From: Trichoplax sp. H2
Taxonomy: Eukaryota; Placozoa; Uniplacotomia; Trichoplacea
NCBI GenBank assembly: GCA_003344405.1
Contig: NOWV01000015.1
Coordinates: 372,001-436,000, forward strand
Direction of reading: 5' to 3'
Length of the DNA: 64,000 bases
The position numbers and the translations under genes are program-made. The notes below the pieces were generated by a model, which saw only the letters and a list, made by a program, of their open reading frames with translations, ran no database searches and had not been told where the DNA came from. How positions within the stretch are numbered: the stretch's first letter is position 1; each line of letters starts with the position of its first letter. This document shows positions 63,301 through 64,000 of this stretch, piece by piece.

Positions 63301-63540
63301 AACTTGGACATCATAGCCAGTACAGTGCTACGATCGGCTTTAGATTAACCACTGTCCAACCCTCCTATGCAGTCCATTTTTTTCCCCCTTACTTGATTCT
63401 CTTGTAGCTTCCATCTACGCTAATGTCGTGCTTTTATTTGTTTGTTTCTGTTTGATGCCAAGGCAAATGGGCCACTGTGCTCTGTTTAGCAGTTCGATTC
63501 ATGGGCTACACACTATTGTACTGTACAGTAGACTACGATA
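60361..63540. repeat. Palindrome-rich region built on the TACTGTACAGTA word
   Basis: Short self-complementary GTAC-centred words pile up at about 60370-60535, 61405-61520, 61885-61910, 62115-62225 and 63518-63530. At 60431-60530 cagta units repeat and meet inverted as gtacagtatactgtac. At 61410-61450 gtacacagtgtacactgtac is nearly perfectly palindromic. Because the word and its complement lack stop codons in these frames, the region shows open frames on both strands at once (60356-60691 + and 60364-60648 -), which are not genes. Confidence 0.7.
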
Positions 63541-64000
63541 CAAGTTGTCTGACTGGAGAATAATAATAATAATTGTTATTCATTAATGTTGTAGTCCAAT
63601 CGATCGCTGCGATGTTGTATTGGTAGTGACGTACTATCGACATTCTTCTTCTCCGTTGAAAATGTCCATTTTTCCCATCCAACTTCTTGTACTCTTGAAT
63701 ACTGATTTTAAAACTTGAACAAGGGACAGTGGTGATAGCAAATGTGAGTCATTTCTGACCCAATAGGAGCTGTACAATGTACATGATAACGTAACACCAG
63801 CATCACACATTTGGTGTTGTGTCACCGTTTGGAAAATTCAGGGATTATATCAACTTAATCTCTTGCTTTCGTCCTATAGTAGAAACAAGATTGACACGAT
63901 CAAAGCCAGCTCAATAGTTTTTTCTCTTGATGATTGTCATTGGAGGATCGCTACGCTATCTTAAAACGCTACTGCCGTAAACGCAAAATTGACTTATTAG
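60536..64000. other. Distal end of window, no gene assigned
   Basis: Somewhat richer in GC and pyrimidine tracts than the desert before it. Minus-strand frames at 61655-61939, 62492-62743 (with a CPRC pair) and 63634-63825 have no recognisable domain and no coherent splice chain. They could be exons of a gene continuing outside the window. A CT microsatellite lies at about 62747-62760. Confidence 0.35.
63103..63127. repeat. (TA)n microsatellite followed by a CA-rich run
   Basis: About eleven TA units followed shortly by cacaacacacacac. Not coding. Confidence 0.9.

Overview
The window looks like nuclear DNA of an early-branching, AT-rich animal. A placozoan (Trichoplax or a relative) is my best guess. 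The reasons are a metazoan gene set (LHPP, RNF220, B4GALT7 and CARD-Death adaptors of the RAIDD type), short GT-AG introns, compact multi-exon genes and low GC. That assignment is inference; a sponge or cnidarian cannot be excluded from the sequence alone.

Layout. 1-13.7 kb is gene-dense: LHPP (+, 7 exons, 1240-2939) converges with RNF220 (-, 5 exons, 4564-7928), and RNF220 is divergent from B4GALT7 (+, 5 exons, 11509-13640). The RNF220-B4GALT7 intergenic stretch holds a strong inverted repeat (9391-9441) and a ~145 bp tandem repeat (10322-11100). 15.5-34.3 kb holds two paralogous CARD-Death adaptor genes, A (-, 15507-17891) and B (+, 31480-34262). They are head to head and share the same phase-1 intron between the two domains. 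Between them lie a frame-disrupted 3' gene fragment (18523-19166), exon-like pieces of an unrecognised gene or genes (20511-23102), an orphan gene cut off by a 20-N assembly gap (27361-28032), a duplicated segment that begins exactly at the gap (28053-28607, matching 18058-18452), and a minisatellite of about 22 copies of ~74 bp that stops about 140 bp before the start of adaptor B. From 35.4 kb to the end I find no convincing gene. That 28 kb is AT-rich and contains several unrelated local tandem duplications, one probable relic of a non-LTR reverse transcriptase, and a final 4 kb rich in TACTGTACAGTA-type palindromes.

How the genes relate. The first three are unrelated housekeeping or regulatory genes: a HAD phosphatase, an E3 ubiquitin ligase, and the Golgi enzyme that adds the first galactose of the glycosaminoglycan linker. 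I see no functional clustering there. The CARD-Death pair is a local paralogous expansion of an apoptosis or inflammasome-like adaptor. The piece between the two copies of the duplicated segment (about 18453-28032) has a truncated gene at each edge, so it may be a misplaced contig or haplotype insertion and not the true order.

The splice structures of LHPP, RNF220, B4GALT7 and the two adaptors were assembled by hand from splice consensus and protein conservation. All five give in-frame proteins close to family length.
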